A stretch of DNA of 64,000 nt from Massilia pinisoli (GTDB taxonomy: Bacteria; Pseudomonadota; Gammaproteobacteria; Burkholderiales; Burkholderiaceae_D). This document shows, piece after piece, positions 40,813 through 49,061 of this stretch. The stretch is taken from the NCBI RefSeq assembly GCF_024753285.1, contig NZ_JANUGW010000004.1, positions 337,733 to 401,732 of the forward strand, in the 5' to 3' direction. Every line of letters starts with the position of its first letter. Position 1 is the stretch's first letter. The notes below the pieces were generated by a model, which made no database searches, had not been told where the DNA came from, and was given only the letters and a program-made list of their open reading frames with translations. The translations under genes and the position numbers were made by a program.

Positions 40813-41790
40813 ATGACTGCTCGTCTGTTTTGAGCTACTCCACTTCTGCCATCCATCGTTCAACGTGCAGAAGCTGACTTCGATGCGATTACGTCTCAGA
40901 AACGGCAACTGAGCGTTAACGAGATCATCCAGGCGCTCGACCTCACACCGACCTTGATGAGTGTGCTCATATCCAGTCGAATTCGTTTCGACGCGAATGC
41001 AATCGCAATGCTGCCATCTCACATCAAAGTCATCGCGACTTGCAGCGTTGGATATGAGCACATCGATGTCGCAGCCGCCAACGCACGTCGGATCTTTGTC
41101 ACGAACACACCTGATGTCGTTACCGAGGCAACCGCAGATCCCACACTCTTTCTGATGCTGGGTGCCATGCGGAGAGGACGCGAATACGCTTCGATTATGG
41201 ACCAGGGGTGGCGCCAGCGATTCGGGTTGAGCGACATGCTGGGGATCGACGTGCACGGTAAATCACTTGGCATCATTGGCATGGGCCGCATCGGCCAAGC
41301 TGTCGCGAAGCGCGCACGTGGGTTTGGCATCAAAGTGCTGTACCACAATCGGCATCGACTGAATCCCGATCTGGAACACGGTGCGACATACTTCAGCGAC
41401 GTACGCGAGATGCTGCCGCACTGCCAGATACTTTCCCTGCATGTTCCTGGCGGGTCTTCATCGAACGCGTATTTCGATAGTGACATGATGGCGTTGCTGC
41501 CTCGCGGCGCGGTGCTGGTGAATACCTCTCGAGGCACGCTCGTTGACGAAGATGACCTGATCGCGGCGTTAAGCGGCGGTCATATCGCAGCCGTGGGACT
41601 CGACGTCTTTTGCTCGGAGCCTGAATACGATCTGCGAGTCAAAGATCTGCCGAATGTGTTCATGACCCCGCATATGGGCGCGGCGACCGTCGAGACGAGA
41701 GTGGCGATGGGCCATCGTGCGCTCGACAATGTGGCCGATGTTCTTGCTGGTGGCACTCCGCGCGATAGAGTCTCGTCTGCGCCGTATTAG
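40813..41790 (+). pseudogene. D-2-hydroxyacid dehydrogenase with in-frame stop near its start
   Basis: The frame from ATG 40813 (preceded by AAAGG) reads MTARLF, then TGA at 40831-40833. It continues without a break as ATPLLPSIVQRAEADFDA and on to a full dehydrogenase of about 320 residues. Rossmann motif GIIGMGRIGQ, catalytic Arg in NTSRGTLVDE and His in MTPHMGAAT are intact. If real, the stop removes the normal start. Translation could restart at TTG/ATG near 40954 but would lose about 47 residues of the substrate domain. A single-base error in the sequence is an alternative. It probably reduced 2-oxo acids such as glyoxylate or hydroxypyruvate. Confidence 0.75.
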
Positions 41791-41865
41791 TCGCAGCATT
41801 GTAGTGTTCAAATTGCGCCGGAAAAGTAGGAGTCTCAACTCCCTTTGAGGCGCATTTTCTTAAAG

Positions 41866-41893
41866 CAAGTAAATAGTATAAATTATTTACTTG
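41866..41893. repeat. AT-rich perfect hairpin
   Basis: CAAGTAAATA and TATTTACTTG form a perfect 10-base stem with loop GTATAAAT. It may be an operator or a scar near the island edge. Confidence 0.5.
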
Positions 41894-42020
41894 GTTGACG
41901 CGAGCCCTTGGAGGGCGAAAAGGTGCTTTATGGGAGCAAATGAACGCTGTCGCGACCAACGAACTGCCGCGATTCGTTAGCGTAGCATCTGGCGTAGGTT
42001 TTTCTATCTTTCCCGTTTGC

Positions 42021-42170
42021 TTACTCGAGAATACACCCATGCATCATAGGAGAGAAGGTGCTCTTGCCCGGCTTCACACCCTGCGGATTGATAGCCGTAT
42101 GTTTTTCGGCCGATGGCTGTGCAGCAATGGTATTCGCCGTGGCGGCGTGAACTTCGTGTGGGACAGTCAT
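42021..42170 (-). pseudogene. Remnant of a mutS 5' end (49 codons)
   Basis: On the minus strand the frame reads MTVPHEVHAATANTIAA, then QPSAEKHTAINPQ and GVKPGKSTFSPMM, then HGCILE and TAA. It aligns without gaps to the first 43 residues of intact MutS ([10 protein letters not shown]... SAEKH... [11 protein letters not shown]) at about 26 of 43 identities. After FSPMM the similarity ends abruptly. The upstream sequence also matches the region before mutS. It is a truncated relic and unlikely to be functional. Confidence 0.85.
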
Positions 42171-42250
42171 AATTCAGAAAAGTATCGGCCGGGCAGGGCG
42201 CCAACCAGGACAAGGCCGTCGTTGTACCGCTAAGGCCAGCGGATGGAAGG
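42040..42250. repeat. Direct repeat B: mutS start region copy (right border of island)
   Basis: Same orientation as 25853-26058. The match begins at TGCATCATAGG and ends about ACCGCTAAGGCCAGCGGA.GGAAGG; the middle upstream part has indels. The two repeats enclose about 16 kb of catabolic genes. Confidence 0.8.
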
Positions 42251-42309
42251 GCATGGAATTCAGCCAACGTGGTCTAATATGCTCGTGTTCCTTCGCCGCG
42301 TGCCCGTAC

Positions 42310-42900
42310 ATGTTCCTTTCTTCCGACCTCCGACCCGCATGCCGGGCTCTGTCCCTTGCCCTGCTGTTGGCCACGCCGGTTGGCAGCCATGCCGCACGCC
42401 CCGAGGAGGAGATGCAGGTCAAGGTGACCCGGCAGGGTGATGTCGTCACCGCTCATGCGCAGTTTGCGGTGCCGGTCAGCGCCCGGCAGGCATATGCCGT
42501 CCTGACGGACTATGACCATATGACCGAATTCCTGGCCGACCTGGACGAGAGCCGCATTCTATCGCGTACGGAAGACAGCATGCTGGTCCGGCAGGCGGGC
42601 AAGGTGCGATTCGGCTGGTTCAGCATCCCGTTCGACTACGTGAGACGTGTCGAGCTTTTTCCAGGCACGAGACTCGTTTCGCATGTCGTGTCGGGTAGTG
42701 TCAAGCAGGGCGATGTCACGACATCCCTGCAGGCGTTGAATGGACAAACAGTCGTCACCTACGACAGCAAGGCGACCATGGGGTACTGGCTACCGTTCGG
42801 GATCGGCGATGCGGCCATCGCATCCCGTATTCGAAAGGATCTGGAAAGCCTGCGTTTGGAAATGCTGCGCCGTAAACAATCTGCCGGTGCCGGTGACTAA
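42310..42900 (+). CDS. Secreted START/SRPBCC-like (polyketide cyclase-type) protein
   Basis: A 196-residue protein. A signal peptide (about residues 1-27, MFLSSDLRPACRALSLALLLATPVGSHA) precedes an SRPBCC/START-like helix-grip domain. AQFAVPVSARQAYAVLTDYDHMTEFLADL is the typical N-terminal strand/helix, with WLPFGIGDAAIASRIRKDLESLRLEM as the C-terminal helix. Such proteins bind lipids or hydrophobic ligands; the exact role is unknown. The start at ATG 42310 was chosen so that the signal is at the N-terminus. Its 3' end overlaps the convergent kinase gene by four bases. It may once have been the direct neighbour of mutS. Confidence 0.8.
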   Translation: MFLSSDLRPACRALSLALLLATPVGSHAARPEEEMQVKVTRQGDVVTAHAQFAVPVSARQAYAVLTDYDHMTEFLADLDESRILSRTEDSMLVRQAGKVRFGWFSIPFDYVRRVELFPGTRLVSHVVSGSVKQGDVTTSLQALNGQTVVTYDSKATMGYWLPFGIGDAAIASRIRKDLESLRLEMLRRKQSAGAGD

Positions 42901-44246
42901 CGCCGAATGCTCGATCCGGCGCCGACGGTCTTGTCAGGCATGCTAAAGCGCACCGTCACCAACAGCCCACGCCCTGTCGGCCCGTCGTCAAGTGCCACGG
43001 TGGCTCGATGCGCATTGGCGACGCTGCGTACGATCGACAGGCCCAGCCCACTGCCCCATTCGGCATGCCCCGCGCCCCGGTAGAACCGATCGAACACCCG
43101 GTTGCGCTCCGCAGGCGCGATGCCGATGCCGTCGTCGGCCACCTGCAGCACGATCTCCCGCTCGGTTTGCGCGACGGTCACGTCGATGCGGCCGCCGGGC
43201 GCCGTGTAGCGCAACGCATTGTCGAGCAGGTTGCCGATCAGGATACGCAGACCATCGGCGTTACCGGGCAGGCACGGACCATCGAGATCCGCCTCGGCCT
43301 CGACGATGCCCAGGTCGATGTTCTTCGCGCTGGCCTGGTCGTAGCGCTCCCCGATGCAGGCACGCGCCACTTCCAGCAGATTGACCGGTACCTGGGCCGC
43401 CTCTCCAGCGCCGCCTTCCTGCCGCGCCGCAGTGAGCAACTGCTGCACCAGATGGATGGCGCGATCGAGGCGCTGATGCAGCTTGGTGAAGGCGGCTGCG
43501 CGCTGTTCGTCGTCACCAGCGCGCTCCGCCAGTTGCAACTGCAGCTGCAGGGCGGTCAGCGGCGTACGGAGCTCATGCGCCGCGTCCGCCACGAAGGTCC
43601 GCTGGCTATGCAGTGCATGGTCGAGCCGCAGCAGCAGGTCGTCCATTGCCGCGACGACGGGCCTGAGCTCGGGCGGCTCGTCCCGCTCGGCGAGTGGCTG
43701 GAGGTCGCTCGGCGACCGGCGGCCCAGTGCTTGCGCGAGCCGCGTCAAGGGTTTCAGGCTGCGCCCCACCACGGCATAGATCAGCACCCCCAGTATCGGC
43801 AGCATGACCAGGAACGGGAGCAGCGAGCGCAACGCCAGCCGCGCCGCGAGTTCTTCACGCGCCGACACGGATTGCGCCACCTGTACCCGGTCGCCGCCGC
43901 GCTCGGCGAGATACACGCGCCACGTATCGTCGTTGCCGGTCAGTGTCGCGTAGCCGGGCCGCGCCGCGGCAGGCAGGACGTGCGCGGTGGTCGAGACGTA
44001 ACCGAGCCGCCCGGACCTGTCCCAGACCTGGATCATCACCTCCTCCTCGGGATCGCCATGTTGGTGCCGCGCCGGCAAGCCGGCGTGCGTGGTCGGCAGC
44101 GTCGTCGCCATCTGGCGCAGCTGGTAGTCGAACAGTTCGTTGGACTCTTCCAGGACCTTGAAGTAGATGGCGCCACCGGCCACGAGCGTGCAGGCCAGGG
44201 TCCCGCCCAAAAGGCCGAGCAGCAGCTGGCTGCGGATTGTCCTCAT
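42897..44246 (-). CDS. Sensor histidine kinase (QseC/PmrB-like)
   Basis: A 449-residue membrane kinase. Helix 1 is at residues 7-27, then a short periplasmic domain to about 143 and helix 2 (LPFLVMLPILGVLIYAVV). A HAMP-like linker is followed by the dimerisation domain with phospho-acceptor His224 in DAAHELRTPLTAL. The ATP-binding N/G boxes are NLLDNALRYT and ADDGIGIAP, and GSGLGLSIV ends the motif set. The gene lies directly after its response regulator (18 bases). Signal unknown; likely related to the efflux genes upstream. Confidence 0.93.
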   Translation of the reverse strand: MRTIRSQLLLGLLGGTLACTLVAGGAIYFKVLEESNELFDYQLRQMATTLPTTHAGLPARHQHGDPEEEVMIQVWDRSGRLGYVSTTAHVLPAAARPGYATLTGNDDTWRVYLAERGGDRVQVAQSVSAREELAARLALRSLLPFLVMLPILGVLIYAVVGRSLKPLTRLAQALGRRSPSDLQPLAERDEPPELRPVVAAMDDLLLRLDHALHSQRTFVADAAHELRTPLTALQLQLQLAERAGDDEQRAAAFTKLHQRLDRAIHLVQQLLTAARQEGGAGEAAQVPVNLLEVARACIGERYDQASAKNIDLGIVEAEADLDGPCLPGNADGLRILIGNLLDNALRYTAPGGRIDVTVAQTEREIVLQVADDGIGIAPAERNRVFDRFYRGAGHAEWGSGLGLSIVRSVANAHRATVALDDGPTGRGLLVTVRFSMPDKTVGAGSSIRR

Positions 44247-44264
44247 GAGGTCCTCATGCGGGCC

Positions 44265-44927
44265 TCACGAAGCCAGCGGCGCCAAATAACCCACGCCGCG
44301 CACGTTCCTGATGAAATCCGCGCCGAGCTTCTTGCGCAGGCGGTGCACGTAGACGTCGACGGTATTGCTCTCGACTTCTTCGTTCCAGCCGTACAGCTTC
44401 TGTTCCAGCAATGCCTTCGACATGACGCGTCCGGGCGGGTCGAGCAACGCGGCCAGCAGCGCGAACTCGCGCGCCGACAACGGTAACGGTTTCCCATCGA
44501 GCAGGGCCTCGTGCGCGGTCAGGCGCAAGGTCACGCCGCGGTGCACGATGTCGGGTTGCGCGCGGCCGGCGCCGCGCCTGAGCAGCGCGCGCACCCGCGC
44601 GAACAACTCTTCCAGGTCGAACGGTTTGACCAGGTAATCGTCGGCACCGCCGTCCAGTCCCCGTACGCGGTCGGCGGTGCTGTCCCGCGCCGTGATGATC
44701 AGGACCGGTGCCTGGCCGCCGCGGGCGCGGTACTGGCGCAGTACTTCGAGGCCGTCTCGGCCCGGTAGGCCGAGGTCGAGCAACAACAGGTCGTAGACGT
44801 CCGTCACCAGCGCCAGCTGGGCGGCCCCGCTGTCCTGCACCCAGTCGAGCGCATAGCGTTCCGCGCGCAGGCCTTCGGCGATGCTGTCGCCGATCATCGG
44901 GTCGTCCTCGATCAGCAGCAGGCGCAT
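44265..44927 (-). CDS. OmpR-family response regulator (QseB/PmrA-like)
   Basis: A 220-residue DNA-binding response regulator. The receiver domain has acidic EDD at residues 7-9, phospho-acceptor Asp51 (LLLLDLGLPGRDG) and Lys of LVKPF. A winged-helix DNA-binding domain ends the protein (ARVMSKALLEQKLYGWN-type region, TVDVYVHRLRKKLG, RGVGYLA). MRLLLIEDD was taken as start, as in the family. Partner of the kinase that follows. Same strand as the efflux genes, 78 bases after the beta-propeller gene. Confidence 0.94.
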   Translation of the reverse strand: MRLLLIEDDPMIGDSIAEGLRAERYALDWVQDSGAAQLALVTDVYDLLLLDLGLPGRDGLEVLRQYRARGGQAPVLIITARDSTADRVRGLDGGADDYLVKPFDLEELFARVRALLRRGAGRAQPDIVHRGVTLRLTAHEALLDGKPLPLSAREFALLAALLDPPGRVMSKALLEQKLYGWNEEVESNTVDVYVHRLRKKLGADFIRNVRGVGYLAPLAS

Positions 44928-45005
44928 GGGTGGTTGTCGCGGGAGCGTGAATTTGTCATGGGACACCTCGGAAATCGCGCCGCCAGCTTACCGCAAACCG
45001 TGCGC

Positions 45006-45983
45006 TCATGGGCCGACCACGACCATGATGAACGTCTTGTCGACGACGGTCGGCAGGAACACCCGATGGCTCGCCGGATCGAACGCCATCGTGCGCGCGC
45101 CCTTCGCGGTCGGCACCTCGACCGCCGGCGCGTAACGGTCGGCGTCCAGCTGGCGCACCACGCTCAGCGTGCCCGCGCCATTGGAGGACAACACCGTGGC
45201 GGTGCCGGCATCGTAGTATGCCGCGTCCGGATGGTCGCCGATCGCGATGCGCGCCACCACCTTGCCGCTCGCGCTGTCGGTGACCATCATCGCGCGGTTG
45301 CCGCATACCGAGAACAGCCGCGCGTGCGCGCTGTCCAGCGCCAGTCCGCTCGGTTCGTCGCAGCCGGCCAGCGGCCAGTGCGCGAGCACGCGGTCCGTGC
45401 CGGCGTCGATGGCAACGATCTCGTTCTTGTCCTCGATGTTCACGTAGACGCGCTTGCCGTCGGTGACCGCGAACTCCGGCCTGCCGCCGACGGGAATCGT
45501 GGCAAGTGGCTTGCCGCTGGCGGCGTCGAACACGCTCACGTCCTGGCTCTTGCCGTTGAACGTGTACAGCTTGCGGGTGGCGGAGTCGTACAGGATGGCG
45601 TCCGGGTTGGCGCCCGCTACCTTCCAATCGCCCTTGATCTTCAGCGTATCAAGATCGAATACGGTGACGGTATTCGCGCGGCCGTTGCTGGTGAAGCCGA
45701 GCTTGAGATCCTGTGCAAATGCCACGCCGTGCACGCCCGCCGTATCCGGGATCTCGCCGACCGGCTTGCCGCTGGCGGCGTCGAGCACCTGCACCCGGTC
45801 GCCACGCGTGACGAACAGGCGGTTGCGCTGCGTGTCGATGGCGGCATAGTCCCAGCGCGTCGCCGGGCCGAGGTCCCAGCGCTGCTGCACGGTGTAATGG
45901 ACGGGCTCCGCGGCGGCGGCCGAGGACAGGCAGGCCGCCAACGCGGCGCCGGCGAAGAACGGTTTGATCAGGACAGGTTTCAC
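45006..45983 (-). CDS. Periplasmic YncE-like beta-propeller protein
   Basis: A 325-residue secreted protein. A signal peptide (LIKPFFAGAALAACLSSAAAA) is followed by about seven YVTN/NHL-like blades of the form DxxxGKxxxxIPVGxxPEFAVTDGKRVYV. A repeated VFDAASGK / VLDAASGK / VTDSASGK phrase is clear. YncE-type proteins bind DNA or act as sensors or scaffolds, but this one cannot be assigned. It sits between the RND permease gene and the two-component genes, all on the same strand, so it may help sense or bind the pump's substrate. Confidence 0.85.
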   Translation of the reverse strand: MKPVLIKPFFAGAALAACLSSAAAAEPVHYTVQQRWDLGPATRWDYAAIDTQRNRLFVTRGDRVQVLDAASGKPVGEIPDTAGVHGVAFAQDLKLGFTSNGRANTVTVFDLDTLKIKGDWKVAGANPDAILYDSATRKLYTFNGKSQDVSVFDAASGKPLATIPVGGRPEFAVTDGKRVYVNIEDKNEIVAIDAGTDRVLAHWPLAGCDEPSGLALDSAHARLFSVCGNRAMMVTDSASGKVVARIAIGDHPDAAYYDAGTATVLSSNGAGTLSVVRQLDADRYAPAVEVPTAKGARTMAFDPASHRVFLPTVVDKTFIMVVVGP

Positions 45984-46007
45984 GGTTTCTCCTTATGAAG
46001 GACAACG

Positions 46008-49000
46008 TCAGGCTTCGTCGGCGCCGGACGAGCGTCCGCGCATCAGGTGGAACAGGACCGGCATCAGCAGCAGCACGAGCGGCAACTGCACGACCAGTCC
46101 GGAAATGATGGCGATCGCCAGCGGCTGCTGCATCTCGGCGCCGCGCCCGAGCGCGAACGCGAGCGGCAGCAAGGTCAGGATCGCGGCCAGCGTCGTCATC
46201 GCGATCGGCCGCATGCGGTTCAATCCCGCTTCCAGCAAGGCCTGCTCGCGAGGACGGTCGGCGACCAGCTCCTGCTGCTCCGAGTAGTAAAAGATCGCGA
46301 CCTCCGTGGCCATGCCGATGATCATGGTCATGCCCATCATGGCCGAGATGTTCAGCTCGATGTGGGTCAGCCACAGGCCGATGAACACGGCCGACACGGC
46401 CAGTAGCGCGGTGACGAGGATCGACAGCGCCAGCCGGAAGCTCTCGTACATGAACAGCAGCAGCAGGAACACGAGCGCGCTGGCGGCGGCGAACACCGCC
46501 ATCAGGCCATGGAAGGCGATCTGCTGCTGCTCGTACAGGCCACCCAGCTGGTAATAGCTGTCGGCAGGCAGCGTGCGCGGCTGGGCCATCATTTTCTGGA
46601 CATCGGCGATCACGGAGCCGAGGTCGCGCCCGCTGATGCGTGCGGTGACGGCCACCATGCGCTTGAGGTTCTCGCGGGTGATCTGCGCCTGGCCGGTGAC
46701 CGCATGGATCCCGGCCACGCGCTGCAGCGGGAACACGTGGCCGTCCGGCGCGACCACGCGCAGCTGGCGCAGATCGGTCTCGGTGGTGCGCTGGTTCTGC
46801 GGTACCCAGATGCGCACGTCGACCATCTTGACGCCCCCTGGCACGTGCGTCGCGACGGTGCCTGAGAGGACGCTGGACACATAGCGCGTGATGGCGTCGG
46901 CGTCCATGCCCTCGAGTGCCGCCCGCGCCGGATCGACGCGGATGTCGAGCGCGTCGCCGGCCGGGTTGATGCCATCCTTGACGTCGACCACGCCGTCGAT
47001 CTTGGAGAGGCGCGCCGCCACCGCCCGCGCGCTCGCGGCCAGCGTGCCTGGACGGTCGCCGAAGATCTTGATTTCGACCGGCTGCGGCACGGCGGTCAAA
47101 TCGCCGATCAGGTCTTCCATCAGCTGGGCCATCTCGACCTCGACGCCCGGCACCTGGTGCTCGATGCGGCCGCGGATATCGTCCATCACCTGGTCCACCG
47201 GACGCCGTCCCGACGGTTTCAGACGCACGAAGAAGTCGCCCTGGTTGGCTTCGTTCAGGCCGCCGCCCAGGCCGGCGCCGGTGCGGCGCGAATAGGTGGC
47301 GACGTCGGGGGTCGCGCGGATGATGCCTTCGACCTGGCGCAGCAGGCGGTCGGTCTCGGTCAGCGCGGTGCCGGGCGGCGCGCGGTAGTCGAGCACGAAG
47401 CCGCCTTCGTCCATGGCCGGCATGAAGCCGGAACCGACCGCGCGGTAGGCGGCAACACCGGCCAGCAGCAGCGGCAGGACGCCGATCAAGAGCAGCCAGG
47501 GCCGCGCCAGCAGCGCACCGAACACGCGCCGGTAGTGCCCGTGCAGCCAGCGCACAAGGCGCGAATCGGGTGCGTGCTCGGCGTCCTTCGCATTCAGGAA
47601 GCGGTCGGCCAGCAGCGGCACCGCCAGCCAGCTGACCAGGAAGGAGATGAACAGCGCCGCCGCCATCGTCAGCGACAGCGCCTTGAAGAACGCGCCGGTC
47701 ACGCCGGAGAGGAAAGCCAGGGGCACGAAGATCACCAGCGTCGACGCGCTGGAACCGGCCAGCGGACGCAGGAATTCCAGCGCGGCGGCCATCACGCGCT
47801 TGTGCACCTCGCCTTCGCCGCCCTGGAGACGTCGCATGATGTGCTCGATCATCACGATCGCATCGTCGATGATCAGGCCGACCGCGGCCGCCATGCCGCC
47901 CAGGGTCATGATGTTGAAGCTCATGCCGAGCACGTACAGCAGCACGACGGTACTGGCCAGCACGGCCGGCACGACGACGATCGCGATCAGCGTGACCTTC
48001 AGGTTACGCAGGAACAGCAGCAGGACGGCCGCCGACAGGCCGATGCCGATCAGGACGGCGTCGCGCACGCTGGCCGCCGACGCCGTCACCAGTTCGCTCT
48101 GGTCGTACCAGCTGGCGATCTGCACGCCTGGCGGCAGTTGCTTGCGCAGGCCGTCCAGGCGCGCCTTGATGTCCTGCGCGATCTGCACGCTGTTGCTGCC
48201 CGGCTGCTGGTAGACGGAGAACAGCACGGCGTCGCGGCCGTCGGCGGTCACGCGGGTCCAGTTCGGGGCCGTGCTGGCATCGACGCCGGCGACGTCGGCG
48301 AGCCGCACCATGCCGCCCGCGGGGTTGCGCAGCACCAGTGCGCGTAGCCGCGCGAGGGAATCGAGGCGGGTGTCCGACACTGCGAGATACAGCTTGTAGT
48401 GGTCTTCCAGGCGGCCGACCGCGCTGATCACGTTCGCCGCCGACACGGCCTTCGCCACGTCGTCCAGCGCCAGGCCGACCGCCGCGAGGCGCGCCGGATC
48501 GACCGTCACGCGGTATTCCTCGATCGCGCCACCCTGCACCTGCACGCGCGCCACGCCATCCACGCTCGACAGCGCGGGACGCAACGTGAACTCGGCCAGG
48601 TCGTGCAGTGCAACCTCGGACATCGTGCTCGAAACCAGGCTGTAGGCGATGATCGGGAACACGGTCGGGTCCATGCGCCGCACGAGCACCTGCGTCGCCG
48701 CCGGCAGCGTGCCCTGCACCTGGGCGATGGCGGCGTTCACCTGCAGCGCGGCGGCCGCCATGTCGAGGCCCCAGTCGAAGGTGATCGAGACTTCGGCCGA
48801 ACCCCGGCTCGTGGTCGAGCGCACGTTGCGCATACCCGGCACCCGGCGCACCGCTTCCTCGACCGGCCGCGTGACCAGCATTTCCATCTGTTCGGCCGGC
48901 TGGTCGCCCGCATCGATCGAGACAACCACGCGCGGAAAGTCCACGGTCGGGAACAACGATACCGGCAGGCGGAACGCCGCGACGAGGCCCGCCAACGCCA

Positions 49001-49061
49001 GCAGCGCGAGCAGGAACAGAATCGAGCGCCGGTGCGCCTGGGTCCACCCGGCCAGCGTCAT
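46008..49061 (-). CDS. RND efflux permease (AcrB/MdtB-type)
   Basis: A 1017-residue inner-membrane proton-driven pump. RND layout: N-terminal helix, a periplasmic porter half (VQVQGGAIEEYRVTVDPARLAAVGL), helices 2-6 with the proton-relay motif GLIIDDAIVMIEHI, then a repeat of the same order (helices 7-12 with MMGMTMIIGMATEVAIFYYSEQ). It uses the proton gradient to move drugs, metals or organic solutes from periplasm through the adaptor and the TolC-like channel. The start ATG overlaps the adaptor stop by four bases (ATGA). Substrate unknown; the DDAIVMIE form is closer to multidrug than heavy-metal pumps. Confidence 0.94.
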   Translation of the reverse strand: MTLAGWTQAHRRSILFLLALLALAGLVAAFRLPVSLFPTVDFPRVVVSIDAGDQPAEQMEMLVTRPVEEAVRRVPGMRNVRSTTSRGSAEVSITFDWGLDMAAAALQVNAAIAQVQGTLPAATQVLVRRMDPTVFPIIAYSLVSSTMSEVALHDLAEFTLRPALSSVDGVARVQVQGGAIEEYRVTVDPARLAAVGLALDDVAKAVSAANVISAVGRLEDHYKLYLAVSDTRLDSLARLRALVLRNPAGGMVRLADVAGVDASTAPNWTRVTADGRDAVLFSVYQQPGSNSVQIAQDIKARLDGLRKQLPPGVQIASWYDQSELVTASAASVRDAVLIGIGLSAAVLLLFLRNLKVTLIAIVVVPAVLASTVVLLYVLGMSFNIMTLGGMAAAVGLIIDDAIVMIEHIMRRLQGGEGEVHKRVMAAALEFLRPLAGSSASTLVIFVPLAFLSGVTGAFFKALSLTMAAALFISFLVSWLAVPLLADRFLNAKDAEHAPDSRLVRWLHGHYRRVFGALLARPWLLLIGVLPLLLAGVAAYRAVGSGFMPAMDEGGFVLDYRAPPGTALTETDRLLRQVEGIIRATPDVATYSRRTGAGLGGGLNEANQGDFFVRLKPSGRRPVDQVMDDIRGRIEHQVPGVEVEMAQLMEDLIGDLTAVPQPVEIKIFGDRPGTLAASARAVAARLSKIDGVVDVKDGINPAGDALDIRVDPARAALEGMDADAITRYVSSVLSGTVATHVPGGVKMVDVRIWVPQNQRTTETDLRQLRVVAPDGHVFPLQRVAGIHAVTGQAQITRENLKRMVAVTARISGRDLGSVIADVQKMMAQPRTLPADSYYQLGGLYEQQQIAFHGLMAVFAAASALVFLLLLFMYESFRLALSILVTALLAVSAVFIGLWLTHIELNISAMMGMTMIIGMATEVAIFYYSEQQELVADRPREQALLEAGLNRMRPIAMTTLAAILTLLPLAFALGRGAEMQQPLAIAIISGLVVQLPLVLLLMPVLFHLMRGRSSGADEA

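Larger units (their letters stand above)
41791..42309. other. Gap without intact gene: island right border
   Basis: This stretch has lower GC than its surroundings. It holds a 10-base AT-rich hairpin (41866-41893), the mutS start remnant and its upstream sequence. An open frame at 41895-42233 on the plus strand runs across the antisense of the remnant and is not considered a gene. Confidence 0.7.

Noticed and set aside
41895..42233. Plus-strand open frame of 112 residues in the island border
   Set aside because: It runs over the antisense of the mutS relic, has no ribosome site of note and no family resemblance.
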